From contig OW568893.1 in the NCBI GenBank assembly GCA_938743325.2, forward strand, positions 434,001 through 498,000: DNA of 64,000 nt, read 5' to 3'. The stretch comes from Pycnococcus provasolii (taxonomy: Eukaryota > Chlorophyta > Pseudoscourfieldiophyceae > Pseudoscourfieldiales > Pycnococcaceae). Numbering within the stretch: position 1 is the first letter of the stretch; each line of letters opens with the position of its first letter. The notes beneath the pieces were generated by a model. The model searched no databases, was not told the origin of the DNA, and saw nothing but the letters and a program-made list of their open reading frames with translations. The position numbers and the translations under genes are program-made. This document shows positions 28,805 through 38,594 of the stretch, piece by piece.

Positions 28805-30129
28805 CTAGACGCCAAGCAAAACGTCGCCACCGGGAACGCGCGCCTCGGGGATGCTCATCAGCGTGTGCTCGAGCTTGCCTATCCAGGCGTCGAGGCGGTT
28901 TCGCAGCGCGCGAACCTGGCTCAGCGTCAGCGCTCTCGGCTGCACCCATGTCACCGTCACTGCGCTGGTGACTCCGTCGATGCTGCCTTCTATCAGCTTG
29001 GCTGACAGAGCCTTCATCAGAAGGCGCTCGACGCCGGCGGTGTCCAACTTCGTGCGCTCGGCAATCACGCTCAAGCTCACGCACCGAGAGTCCGCAGGAA
29101 GGCTGAACAGAAGCGACATCAAACACATCACCGTGATCTTCTCGCGGAGCTTGCTCGCGTGCGAGACGAGGAGAGGCTGTGCGTTCAGCGCGGCGGCGTG
29201 CTTCGTGCACAGGGCGTCGTACGCGTGCAGGTCGCCCTCCTGGAACACCTGCACCATGTCAACGAGCCACGCGGACGGAGTGTTGTGCAGGTAGCGGAGC
29301 ACGGGGTGGTTGATGAGCTCCGCGATTCCGTACACGCCCTCCCCAAGCAGCGCCGCGAGGCTCAGGTCCACCGCGAGGCCAAGGCACGCGTCGTCAGGCA
29401 GCGCGTCTGTGGTCACGTAGCTGAGGTAGCTCATGGAGCTGGAGTAGAACTCCGCAAAGTTCTGCTTCACCTTGTGGTAGAGGCTAGCGACGTGGTGCAC
29501 GGCGGCGTGCACGGACGCGTCGACGTCCTCCATCGCCGCGAGCTGTGCCTGTCCCGCCTCGACGAGCTCCTTGCACTTTCGCTCGTCGCCTGCGCGGAGG
29601 TGCAAGCTCGCAATCTGCATGCGCAGGTAGAGGATGGGCGCCGCGAGCGCGACGGGTGGCTCCTTGCTTTCCTGCAGGAGCGCGATGACGCTCTGCAGGA
29701 ACGCGATGGCGGATCGCGGCTCCGTCTGCGCGTGCTGCTGGCTGAGCACGGCGGTAATCTGCGCGAGCTTCAGAGACGAGAGTCTAAGTTTGTTTGTTTG
29801 TGTGTGTGTGTGAGAGAGGGGAACGGCTGGTGAGTATTCCGCTGAAATAGAAGGCGAGTTTGGTGGTTAGCGATAAGGAATCTTGACGCGTACTTGTATG
29901 CAAAGTCTTTGATGAAGGACTGGTAGAGGTCGATCTGCACGTCGGATGGGCACGACGTGAAGGCTGGTTCCGCGAGCAGCGTTTCCGTTTCGAGCGTGAG
30001 TTGGTGCCACAGCTTTTTGTCGTACAGGTCGAGGAGCGCGTTCAGGCTATCGGCGAGCGCGGGATATTTGCCTGATGTGCTCTCTATGTAGGTGCGCGCC
30101 GCGGCGGCCGACGCCGAGGACGAGGCCAT
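28805..30129 (-). CDS. RPN9: 26S proteasome regulatory subunit RPN9 (PSMD13)
   Basis: Two exons: 30129-29894 and 29783-28805. The 110-bp intron (29893-29784) has a GTACGC donor and a TTAG acceptor, and splicing gives FAYK-LSSLKLAQI, restoring the frame. The product is 404 residues, close to the 376-393 of human and yeast RPN9. The PCI domain is clear near the C-terminus: LREKITVMCLMSLLF, LSVIAERTKLD, VERLLMKALSAKLIEG, SIDGVT, VTVTWVQPRAL. RPN9 is a structural subunit of the 19S lid and helps hold RPN10. The start codon ATG at 30129 gives MASSSASAAAARTYIE. It is the only gene here with a demonstrable intron. Its 3' end abuts the repeat. Confidence 0.93.
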
Positions 30130-31342
30130 TGTAGGCGAAAAGGGAATGACGGGCGCGGGAAGGGACGGGGTGGCAAAAACCTAAAGGTGAACGGATTCGA
30201 AGGAGAGAGAAGAGAAGAGGTGGAGAAGAGGGGCGGGAAAGGGAAGGGAAGGGGGTCCCGAGTGGTTTGGGGGTTGGGTTTGGGGGTTGCGTTTGGGGGT
30301 TGGGAAACGAAACGTGTGTGCAAGGCTGGGTCATTCGGGTGAGGAGGAAACGGAAGTTGGTCGGTCAGTTGGTCGGGCACCTCTCTCGGCCTCTCTGGGA
30401 CCACCTATCGTAGAGAGGGCTAGCTAGTGGGCTGTGGGCTGTGGCACCTCCATGGTTACGATAGACTAGTCTAAGCTGGTTAAGCGATGCGCTGAGCACT
30501 GACCGGTCTGCGTCTGCTCTCCAGTCCAGGCAGCCCCTCCAGGTGCCGCAGGAAAGAGAAGACGTTTCCAAAAGGAAGAGAGGAGGACGAGAGAGCCGCA
30601 GGAGAATGAGCGCAGCAGAGCATGAGCACAGACGCCTCCCGCTGATCGGGCACTGACTCTACGGGTCACTGATGTTGATGGTGATGGGTGATGAGAAGAG
30701 AACACGCGAACGATACAAGGCCAGTTATGGGAACAAAAAAGCCGAGCAAGAAACAGCGAGCCTTCCTCGGTTTGGCGTTTTACAATACAGCCTCCAAGGC
30801 TCCAAGGAACAACTTGCTTTTCCTTTGCCCTTTGGTGCCGAACGTCCTTGGGAAGGAACTTACAGTAGAGGTACTGTTCAAGTGCGCCGAACGTTTGGAG
30901 CAAGAACGCGCATGGTCTTACAATAGTTCTACCATCACATCCCGTCCCTCCTCCCTCCGGTAAGTGTCAGGTTTCACGCAAAGAACCATCCATCCCTCCA
31001 ATACTCCATCAGGCAGGCAAAGCCAAAGAGGGCATCGCTGCCTTCTTCTGGGAATGCCATCGCTCTCTTCTCTCTCTCTCTCGGCCTGTTGGTCGGCCCA
31101 CGCCCACGGCCTCTCTCGCTCCTCTAGGGTAACCTCTCTCGCTCTCGCCGGCCGGCCGGGTGTGTCCCATCAGAACATCAACCGCACCGTCCTCCTCTCT
31201 CCTTGCCACATAGCCGTCCTCCGCCACGCCACATAGCCTTACGCCACGCCACCGTTCAAGGGCGCCTGCGCTTAAGGTTTACTCAAAGCCAACTTGACAG
31301 TCAGTCTGTCCAACAGGTTTGCATAGAAAGAAAGAAAGAAAG
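30130..31342. other. Intergenic divergent promoter region with degenerate telomere-like tract
   Basis: 1.2 kb between RPN9 (minus) and the SHIPPO gene (plus). At 30264-30304, about 135-175 bp from the RPN9 start, the plus strand has GGTTTGGGGG/GTTGGGTTTGGGGG repeats. Farther on are CT-rich runs (31070-31082) and two GGCCTCTCTCG-like segments. Several short open frames exist but none has a recognisable domain. Confidence 0.45.
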
Positions 31343-32275
31343 ATGGCGGACGTCTATCCAGGCGGCGAGCCGCCGAAGACGTCGTCGATGTTCGGGCCGC
31401 AGAAGCTTTCCACCAAGCCCACGACAGCCGCGCACAGCTTCGGAACCGCACCGCGCATGCCGAGCAATAAGCTCTACATCACAAAGGCGCAGGTGAAGAA
31501 GAAGACGGGCATGGTGAGCCCAGGACCTCTTTACAACATGGGAAGCTCGTTTGGCTCGCAGCTGGGGAGCAAGAACGAGACGGCGCCGAGCTACCGTTTC
31601 GGCACCAAGAGCACAATCGAGGAGACGGGGCTGGCGAAGGAGTCGCGGCCGGGACCGGGCAACTACCAAACCGTGGGCAGCGTGGGCAAGCAGATCCAGA
31701 GCAGGCGAAACAACGAGCCGACGTGGAAGTTTGGAAGCGGTTCGCGGTGGGGTAACTACAAGCCCAAGACTGGGCCCAACGGCGTGTTCAAGGGCGAGTA
31801 CAGCACGCCCGCCGCCTCCTTGCCGCAGCTTCCGGCTGGCTTCCTCGGCGACGCGCCGAGCTACTCCTTCTTTGGCAAGGCACAACGAGGCGAGCTGGGC
31901 GCCGGGGGTGGCGTTGGCGTCAAGCCGTCGTTCGTCTCCGCGCCCGGTCCTGGCGAGTACGCCGTCTCGAAGTCGATGGGCGGTCAAATTCTTTCGCACC
32001 GCGAGACGTCGGGCACGTTCAAGTTCGGCACGAGCAAGCGCGACGAGGGTGGTAAGATTTACATTACGCACGCGCACGAGCGCAGCCTGATAGGCAAGCA
32101 CAGCCCTGCGCCGAATCTGTACAAGGCTGAGAGCTCGATCGGCCCGCAGTGGACATCGAAGAACTCGAACGCACGAATGACAAAGTTCGGCACGGGCGAC
32201 CGATTCAGCGAGGTGAAGGCGAAGGACACCAGGAGCTTGCCGAAGACGCCAGGCCCGGGCTCGTACGGCGTATAG
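31343..32275 (+). CDS. SHIPPO/STPGR-repeat flagellar-type protein
   Basis: 310 residues; the ATG at 31343 is preceded by (GAAA)n. Sperm-tail PG-rich (STPGR/SHIPPO) repeats recur: VSPGPLYN, RPGPGNYQT, APGPGEYAV, SPAPNLYKA and TPGPGSYGV, with intervening YRFGT, WKFGSG, FKFGTS and TKFGTG motifs. Known members (ODF3/CIMAP families) bind axonemal and cytoplasmic microtubules, including microtubule inner proteins. I infer a flagellar or cytoskeletal role, implying the alga has a flagellate stage. Alternative: a non-axonemal cortical microtubule protein. Confidence 0.85.
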   Translation: MADVYPGGEPPKTSSMFGPQKLSTKPTTAAHSFGTAPRMPSNKLYITKAQVKKKTGMVSPGPLYNMGSSFGSQLGSKNETAPSYRFGTKSTIEETGLAKESRPGPGNYQTVGSVGKQIQSRRNNEPTWKFGSGSRWGNYKPKTGPNGVFKGEYSTPAASLPQLPAGFLGDAPSYSFFGKAQRGELGAGGGVGVKPSFVSAPGPGEYAVSKSMGGQILSHRETSGTFKFGTSKRDEGGKIYITHAHERSLIGKHSPAPNLYKAESSIGPQWTSKNSNARMTKFGTGDRFSEVKAKDTRSLPKTPGPGSYGV

Positions 32276-33089
32276 ATAACAAAGAAAAAAATGCGAATGG
32301 AAATTGTTCGAGTTTTGTCGTGTGTAACGGAGAAAATCAGCAGTTTGTTCGAGGACAAAAATTAAATATCGTTACAAAATCGTTTATTAAAAATCCTTCC
32401 ACCCACCGCAAGTCGAAAGAAAAGTGTCTGAAAATGACGGGCATGAGATGCGCATCATTTTACAACCTTCACTTTGTTTTTCCGTTATAAAAATAATAAA
32501 GTTTTGAGTTAACCAATAGTGAGGTGAAACAAAAGAATGGCGCCGACTTTTTAAAAAACGTTTTGGGCCCAGAGCGGGATCCCACATTGCGCTGCCATCG
32601 CCAGCATCATGCTAACCCCCAGTTGGGCGTGGCGCCGAGGCGGCGCAAACCCCGACTGGACTGTGACGTGGAGGGACATGACGTGGAGGGAGATTTATTT
32701 GGATCCCCTAGTGCCTCGTCCTGCTGGATGTCGAAGTGCGCATTCATCATTCATGAGTGCGTCACCCTCCGAAACGGCGGCGGCGGCCGGCGGCGGCGGC
32801 GGATCCACGCCTTCGGCGAGACGCATCGTCGTCCCGGCTGTCGATCTCAAGTCCTTCCAGTGCTTTGCCTTCTCCATGGCGGCTTTTCCCTCTTGTATCT
32901 CGAGGAAGGTCAGCAACCCGCAACCTCCGCATGCCGCGTCCTTACACCTTAAGCCAACTTTGCCGTCACAGTCTTGATGCACCTCATCAAAGTGAGTTCC
33001 GGAGGCGGATACGTATCTGCGAACCCGTCGTTGTGCCACGCAACCGCGTTGAGCTTGTTTTGACACCTGCTGGCTCCGTACGTACGTCG
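32276..33089. other. Intergenic region, no gene supported
   Basis: 814 bp after the SHIPPO gene. The first ~250 bp are AT-rich with several AATAAA-like words, as expected of a 3' UTR. At 32780-32810 there is a (CGG)n-like stretch. A 123-residue minus frame (32695-33066) with CKDAACGGCGLLTF has no ATG start and no recognised domain, so it is not called. Confidence 0.4.
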
Positions 33090-34070
33090 CTCATTCAATA
33101 TTGAATGGAATGAATGGCGCGTGAATGGGTATTGTAGGCTTTGTAGCGGCCACCGCGTCGTGAATGGTGAATGCTAACTCGCGGCGATACCATAGCCGAT
33201 AGACTAACATCGTTATTGGACCTCTAGAACCCACCCACACAAAGCAAACGTCGGGGACTTCGCACGACGCCATTGAAGTTTTGTGCAAACGACGGGTGGG
33301 CCCGGAATTCCGGGCCCACGGCATGATTCACCGACTCCCGCGAGGGACCAACGAGGAATCCCGGATGGTTTGTGGTAAAAGTGAAAAATCACATGGAAAA
33401 GGGGTCCCCGTAATCCGACCCGAGCTCCGACTCGTTTCGACTGATTTGAGCGAGCATTCTGTCACAATCATCCGCTGCAGCGCAGCACGCGCAGCACGTC
33501 GTCGCGTGCACGCATACGCGCACGCGTCAGTGGCGCCACCGCACTATTTCTCGACGACACGTCGTACGATGCGACCGCTCATCTAGCAGGCAGGTGCGGA
33601 ACTCTTGGAAAGCGAGGCGGAGACGGACGTTTTCCACGCGCGTGTCATCCATGCTTGGGGTGAAGACGCTGACGAGGACTTTTTTGAAAATAACTCGGAG
33701 GAGTTTTTGTGTAAAATGTTTGTAAATACATGATTGCAGTCTCAACTCCAAGACAGTCCCCTTTCCCACACGTTGGACTCCTTTAGATACTACTCTAGCT
33801 GCAGGTAGAGTAGTAAGTGTGACCCTTGAGTCATCGTGTTGATGCACGGTTGGTGGCGCTGGCGACGACATCAACGAAATCAAGTCGCAACCGGAGCCCT
33901 CACTACGCCAACGAAAGCGCCCTGATAGAGTGATACAACCTTCGAAATCACCTGCGCAATGTACAAAAACGCGAAGTGAATGGCACCGGTGAATGCGCTG
34001 AATGGTGAAAGTGAATGGTGTGAATGGACAACCGCTGGATAGAGTAAAGTACACTTCGTTACTGAATGAG
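33090..34070. repeat. ~0.98 kb dispersed repeat, copy 2 (MITE-like)
   Basis: Second copy of the 27847-28799 element, same orientation, with termini CTCATTCAATA and TACTGAATGAG. In this copy the inverted repeat is 11 bp with one mismatch. Blocks shared with copy 1 include CTCTAGAACCCACCCACACA, GACTTCGCACGACGCCATTG and CTCGACTACG-like subterminal GAATGG arrays. It ends about 100 bp from the REV7 stop codon, so both copies sit at the 3' ends of minus-strand genes. Confidence 0.65.
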
Positions 34071-34173
34071 GGATCTCAGCCGTCATGTATGTCCTTTGTT
34101 GTGTTTTTGTTGTGGTCTCTTGGTATAATATCATAGGGTACAATCGTTACAGTACACTTCTTTTCCTTAACAG

Positions 34174-34848
34174 TCACCTCTTGTGCTCGCACCTCATCCT
34201 CACCTTCACGCCCGGGCGCTCCATCGCCTTGACGGGAACCACCTGCGTCGTCGAGGCGTCCGCAGGCTGGTACGCGCACAACAACGCGTGCTCGTCTTCC
34301 ACCCACACGTCGCTTCCCGCGTCAGCGCGGTCCGCGTGCGCCTGCAGTTCGAACGAAAGCTGGCGTGCTCTTGTGCTTGGCGCCGGGCCGAGCATGCTCT
34401 CGCACGCCTTTAGCTTGGCGACGAAGAGGCTCAGCTGCCTCGCGATATCTGCGGCGGACATCGCGCTGGTCTGTGTTGTCTGTGCCGACGTAGTTTCGAC
34501 TTCAAACTCGCAGACGTACCTTTCAATTTCCCTGTTACTGTCGAGTCTGTCGACGAGCACGACGTCGAGTCTCCTCACCGACGCCGCTGCGATGAACGGA
34601 ATGAGCGCGCGTATGTTTGATGCGACGTACGCCTGTAGTCGCGGGTGCGCCGCGACGTACACGGGTATGTTGTGGAATCGTTTGAGCGTGAATAGCGTCT
34701 GCGGGTAGACGAGGCGCATGTGCAGGATGCTGTACGTGAATATCTCAAAGAAGTCACAGAGCAGCGTGGCTATGGATGTGGACTGCTGATTAGACGTAGA
34801 CGAAGGCACTGCAGTATGGAGTACACTATTGTCGTGGTGAGACGACAT
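34174..34848 (-). CDS. REV7: REV7/MAD2L2-type HORMA-domain protein
   Basis: 224 residues from the ATG at 34848 (the frame extends to 35019, but the extension runs into telomere-like repeats). The HORMA domain is recognisable: LLCDFFEIFTYSILHMRLVYP, FTLKRFHNIPVYV, HPRLQAYVASNI, VRRLDVVLVD and REIERYVCEFEV align in order with MAD2L2. REV7 is the accessory subunit of DNA polymerase zeta in translesion synthesis and in other eukaryotes joins shieldin-type repair and cell-cycle complexes. The C-terminal region contains the safety-belt-like segment ending VKVRMRCEHKR. Intronless. Confidence 0.88.
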   Translation of the reverse strand: MSSHHDNSVLHTAVPSSTSNQQSTSIATLLCDFFEIFTYSILHMRLVYPQTLFTLKRFHNIPVYVAAHPRLQAYVASNIRALIPFIAAASVRRLDVVLVDRLDSNREIERYVCEFEVETTSAQTTQTSAMSAADIARQLSLFVAKLKACESMLGPAPSTRARQLSFELQAHADRADAGSDVWVEDEHALLCAYQPADASTTQVVPVKAMERPGVKVRMRCEHKR

Positions 34849-34974
34849 ACTGTATAGGTATGTCCGATTTATGTAAACAAAAAATGAAATGAGAGGGGGA
34901 GAAATCCTCATAAGCATGGGGGAAGCGCGAACCCACCCTGGTACCACCACCACGGACAAAGACTTGAAAAGGAG

Positions 34975-35087
34975 AATCCAAACCCCTAAACACCAGTTAC
35001 CAAATAAACCCCTAAACACTACGATACAGTAGTTACAAACGAAACCCCTAAAACCAGTGTAACCCTAACCCTAACCCTAACCCTAAC
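34975..35087. promoter_or_regulatory. Interstitial telomere-like repeats in REV7/PHD divergent promoter
   Basis: AACCCCTAAACACCAG and AACCCCTAAACACTACG, then CCCCTAAAACC, lead into a perfect (TAACCC)4.5 tract at 35060-35087. It lies in the 400-bp gap between REV7 (minus) and the PHD gene (plus). Telo-box motifs are known plant promoter elements; the perfect hexamer array could also be an interstitial telomeric insertion. Confidence 0.5.
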
Positions 35088-35248
35088 TGCGCCATTCATT
35101 TTTGTTGCTTTTCGTGTGTGTTTTTTGTTTTTGTGTTTGCGTTTTCCGCCGCGGAACACCACACTGTTAACATCTGTCGCATCATTCCATTCCCCCCTCA
35201 CTCATTCTTCCCCTGACTAAGAGTAGTAGCTCGCGCAAATAATTAAGA

Positions 35249-36763
35249 ATGCCTCGTAATAACGCGAACGCGCATCAACACACTCGTCGCAATAGGCGTG
35301 GTCTGCGTCCCTTGAAAGCTGCTGTCGACTATCTCTCCTTGGCATCAGGCAATCACGCATCACCTCATGGGTCCGATGACGACGAATTTCAAACGATGCT
35401 CTCGTTTGGCGAATGCAAACGGTCCTCACGTGCGGCGGCGGCGGCGGCGGCGTCCAGTCGTGCGGATCATGCAGCAGCTCAACAACCCCGGAATCATCGT
35501 GCACCTCATGGGGCGGCTTCATCCAAACAGCAACGGCCGCCACCTCCACCGCCGCCGCCGCGACGAGGACGCCCGTCGAAGAAAGATAATAACGCACCCT
35601 CAACCTCGAAGGGACACGCCTTAGCCCCGAAGAAAAAGTCCGCGTTCCAGCGCGCTCGCTTAGGTGTGCGCAACTGCCTCGCACGCATGCGACTCGACCA
35701 GGCTTTCCTTGACGCATACGCCGGAGACCAGTATCGCGCGTCGAGAAGAGACCTCGTCCGACCTCGTCAGGAGCTTGACGCCGCCGAAAGGAGGGTGCAC
35801 GACAATAAGATGGCTGTGCGCGATTACATGCGCGTGCTGTACGAGTCGAACGGAGAACGGCGAATCCCAAAGGATGCGTACGATGAGAATGGTGAGCTCG
35901 ACTCGAGCCAGATCATCTGCTCGGTGTGCTGCTCGGGCGAGTGCGACGACGATAACGACATCATCATGTGTGACGGCGAGTGTGATCGAGCGTACCACAT
36001 GCGCTGCCTCGATCCACCGCTCACGCCTGACGACCTACCGAAAGCCGAACTCGACGGGTGGCTGTGTCCGGCGTGCGACTGCTGGGTCGACTGCGTGTGG
36101 GATATCAACCAGTACGTCGAAGCGGCTAGGGAGAAGGAGGGCGATGGAGGTGAACCAACGTCAGAGTGGCAGCCTCTGCACACGGGAAGTCACTGGAAAG
36201 ACGTCTTCCCGGAGGAGGAGGAGGCGGCGGGTCTCGCATCAGCCCCCGCCCCTCATACGGCTGAGGATGACTCCGACCTGCTTCCCAGCGAAGATGAGGA
36301 TGATGATGATTTTGAGGTGGATACAGATGCAGAGCGCAGGGCGATGATGGACGGCGATGCGAGCAGCTCCGACGACGACGACGACGACGACGACGATGAA
36401 AACGACAGTGATGACGACAGTGACGACGACGACAGTGAAGATGATCCACGTGGAGAGCTTAAGGCTCTCTCTCCACCGGGATCACCTATCGTGGGCAAGC
36501 GTCGACCCCGTCGGAAGGTTCAAGACGACGAGGACGACGACGACAACGGTGCTGAGGGGGAGGGCGACTCGGACTCGGACGACTCGGACGACTCGGATGA
36601 TCCTGCGAAGCTCATTGTCGTCGGTAAGCGCCGCCGAGCGAATGTCGACTATGCAGCGCTGAATGCGGCGCTATTCGGGCAAGGTGAGGCGTACAGCGGT
36701 GAAATGGTCAACGAGGCATCAGACGGTGAGTGGTCACCGACGTCCACACGCCGTCAAGTGTAA
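35249..36763 (+). CDS. PHD-finger protein related to plant HAT3.1/PRHA, homeodomain absent
   Basis: 504 residues, ATG at 35249. An AT-hook-like RRGRPSKK sits at 105-112 after a poly-Pro run. The PHD finger (224-278) has C4HC3 ligands in ICSVCCSGEC, DNDIIMCDGECDRAYHMRCL and GWLCPACDC. The downstream W..VF-EEEEAA block and the later GKRRRANVDYAALNAALFG match the arrangement in plant PHD-homeodomain proteins, which carry a homeodomain after this block; none is seen here. Acidic Ser/Asp tracts fill residues 330-440. PHD fingers read histone H3 tails, so I infer a nuclear chromatin role. It converges with the bromodomain gene 73 bp away. Confidence 0.85.
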   Translation: MPRNNANAHQHTRRNRRGLRPLKAAVDYLSLASGNHASPHGSDDDEFQTMLSFGECKRSSRAAAAAAASSRADHAAAQQPRNHRAPHGAASSKQQRPPPPPPPPRRGRPSKKDNNAPSTSKGHALAPKKKSAFQRARLGVRNCLARMRLDQAFLDAYAGDQYRASRRDLVRPRQELDAAERRVHDNKMAVRDYMRVLYESNGERRIPKDAYDENGELDSSQIICSVCCSGECDDDNDIIMCDGECDRAYHMRCLDPPLTPDDLPKAELDGWLCPACDCWVDCVWDINQYVEAAREKEGDGGEPTSEWQPLHTGSHWKDVFPEEEEAAGLASAPAPHTAEDDSDLLPSEDEDDDDFEVDTDAERRAMMDGDASSSDDDDDDDDDENDSDDDSDDDDSEDDPRGELKALSPPGSPIVGKRRPRRKVQDDEDDDDNGAEGEGDSDSDDSDDSDDPAKLIVVGKRRRANVDYAALNAALFGQGEAYSGEMVNEASDGEWSPTSTRRQV

Positions 36764-36836
36764 GATTTGTAAGTGCTAACAAAATTGTGACATTGATTAT
36801 GGTAAAAGAAAAAACCTTTATTTACAAACAAGCCGA

Positions 36837-38279
36837 TCAGGAATTCGCCGTTGACGCGGCTGCGGCTGCTGCCGCCGCCTCCTTTGCCTCCTTCCTTCTT
36901 TCATTCGCCTCCATGATGCTCGGCTTGAGAATCTTAGCGCGCGCAATCGCGCTGTTCTTGATTTTGGTAGGAAGCGACTGCGCGAATCGCACCAGGCTTT
37001 TCACGTAGATGTTGGCGAGGTTTGGTGAGTCGCTCACCGCCATGGCCATTGGAGAGTTTTCGGCGAACGCACCTCTCACACTCGTGAGGCGTTTGTTCTG
37101 TGCATCGCAGAGGTATGCCATGTGTCCAAATTCCGCAAATGGATGCTGACATTCACCATGTGCACCCGGCGGCGGCGGCGGAGCGTCGCGCAGAGATGGC
37201 GGCAAAGGCACATTCTCGTAGGGCTCTTTGGGGAACGTGCGCCGCTTGTGCGCTGCCCTTGCGGCTGCCGCGGACGTCGTCGGCACCTTCCCGGCTAGCG
37301 CCTCACCCGCGCCGGTGGCATCGCCATGCGCTGCTGCCACAGCACCGTGTCCCGCGGTATCTTCGAAGATGCCGAGAGCCTGCATAGGTGCGCCTCGCCC
37401 CGTGATGGTTCCAAACGCGCGCCGTGACGGCTCCCACTGCCTAACCGCCTCGGTGTAGAAGATGGAATCCGGTGGGTTGTACGTGCAGCAGTTTCGGAAC
37501 ATGATCGTGACGTCGTTCCAGACGTCGTTCCAGTCTCTGTACTTCCCCGTGTGCGCTTTTTCGGATATCGTGGTGTAGTCCATGGGCGTTTCGATGGTTT
37601 CGCTGTACCCCGGCGCGATGTCGTCAGTCACCGGTAAGTAGAACATCTGGTACTGCGAGTCGATACGCCTGAGTTTATCAAGAAACCTGTCAACATTTTT
37701 CGCCTTGAGGAGTGTCGCTCCCCCTCTTCCGCTGGTCTGTGCTCTGTCGCTGTCTTGGTTGTTGTTGTTTTTCGCCGTTTCTGGTGAGGCGTTTTCTTCG
37801 GGGTAGTCGTCGTCATCGGCGTTTGTTTTGTCGACTTGCTTTTTGATGGAAACGCTTAGGTTTTGCGCCGACGCCGGCGACGCTAACGCTGAAGCGGCAT
37901 TTGCTGCGCGCGATCTCTTTGTTGGAGCGTTGTTCGCCTCTTCCGCCTTGAAGCTTGCAACATTCGTCTCTGCTTTTGCGTGTATCGTTTTTTGCCTTTT
38001 GTTTTGCGCCAGGTTATTATCTGTATTTCCTGCCGCCACTTTTGCGTATTCTTGGGTTGCTCTAGCCGCCCCCGCTGAGGCTTGTTGTGGAGAAGCCAGG
38101 TTGGATCGCTTCCGCTTAGGCACCACCCCTGGCTGAGCAGGATAAGACCCATCCTTGCCTGGCGAGGACGCCTTTCCAGAAGCAGCAGAGGCAGAGGCAG
38201 AGGCAGAAGCAGCAGCAGCAGAAGCGCCACGCGTCGGCGACTTCTTCGTGAGCTTGAACGTAACCTTCAGCGCGCCCAT
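36837..38279 (-). CDS. Bromodomain protein (BRD7/9-like)
   Basis: 480 residues, ATG at 38279. A basic, Ala/Ser-rich N-terminus carries NLS-like KRKR and KRSR clusters. The bromodomain (about 195-285) shows FYLPVTDDIAPGYSETI, the PMDY motif and MFRNCCTYNPPDSIFY with the acetyl-lysine-binding Asn268. The C-terminal region has a KRRTFPKEPYENVPLPPS block and ends in an Ala-rich helix. BRD7/9 proteins are SWI/SNF subunits; assignment to that complex here is by resemblance only. It converges with the PHD-finger gene, so two histone-mark readers are adjacent. Confidence 0.87.
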   Translation of the reverse strand: MGALKVTFKLTKKSPTRGASAAAASASASASAASGKASSPGKDGSYPAQPGVVPKRKRSNLASPQQASAGAARATQEYAKVAAGNTDNNLAQNKRQKTIHAKAETNVASFKAEEANNAPTKRSRAANAASALASPASAQNLSVSIKKQVDKTNADDDDYPEENASPETAKNNNNQDSDRAQTSGRGGATLLKAKNVDRFLDKLRRIDSQYQMFYLPVTDDIAPGYSETIETPMDYTTISEKAHTGKYRDWNDVWNDVTIMFRNCCTYNPPDSIFYTEAVRQWEPSRRAFGTITGRGAPMQALGIFEDTAGHGAVAAAHGDATGAGEALAGKVPTTSAAAARAAHKRRTFPKEPYENVPLPPSLRDAPPPPPGAHGECQHPFAEFGHMAYLCDAQNKRLTSVRGAFAENSPMAMAVSDSPNLANIYVKSLVRFAQSLPTKIKNSAIARAKILKPSIMEANERRKEAKEAAAAAAAASTANS

Positions 38280-38397
38280 AAGTTAGTCACCTCTCAGGCT
38301 GGCAGGCGCAGGCGCAGGCGCGGAACGGAAGGGAAACGTCCTCGGAGAATGAGTATGGCGGCGAGAATGGCGCAGAATTCGAGGGGGGAATTCATTG

Positions 38398-38434
38398 TTA
38401 GGGGTTTGGGTTAGGGGTTTGGGTTAGGGGTTAC
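38398..38434. promoter_or_regulatory. TTAGGGGTTTGGG repeat upstream of bromodomain gene
   Basis: The plus strand has GTTAGGGGTTTGG repeated about 2.5 times, 120-155 bp upstream of the bromodomain start at 38279. It is the same class of telomere-like tract found at other starts. The whole 315-bp gap (38280-38594) is the divergent promoter region to the small Cys-rich ORF. Confidence 0.4.
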
Positions 38435-38594
38435 TCTTAACCTTAGCACGGATCCGCCTCTGGCTTACCTCTTTGGCTTCGAGTTCTGTGACGCGTCTTT
38501 TTAGTTTTTTTTTTTCCCATTCTGTCTCCGCCATACGATACGAACTTCGAGCGTCGATACGGTCCGTACGGTCGGTCGGTAAAGGTTTATATGG

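Noticed and set aside
29784-29893. Alternative acceptors (TTTCAG near 29841 and CACCAG near 29829) for the RPN9 intron
   Set aside because: Only the TTAG at 29784 joins FAYK to LSSLKLAQITAV in frame, matching the conserved RPN9 sequence order.
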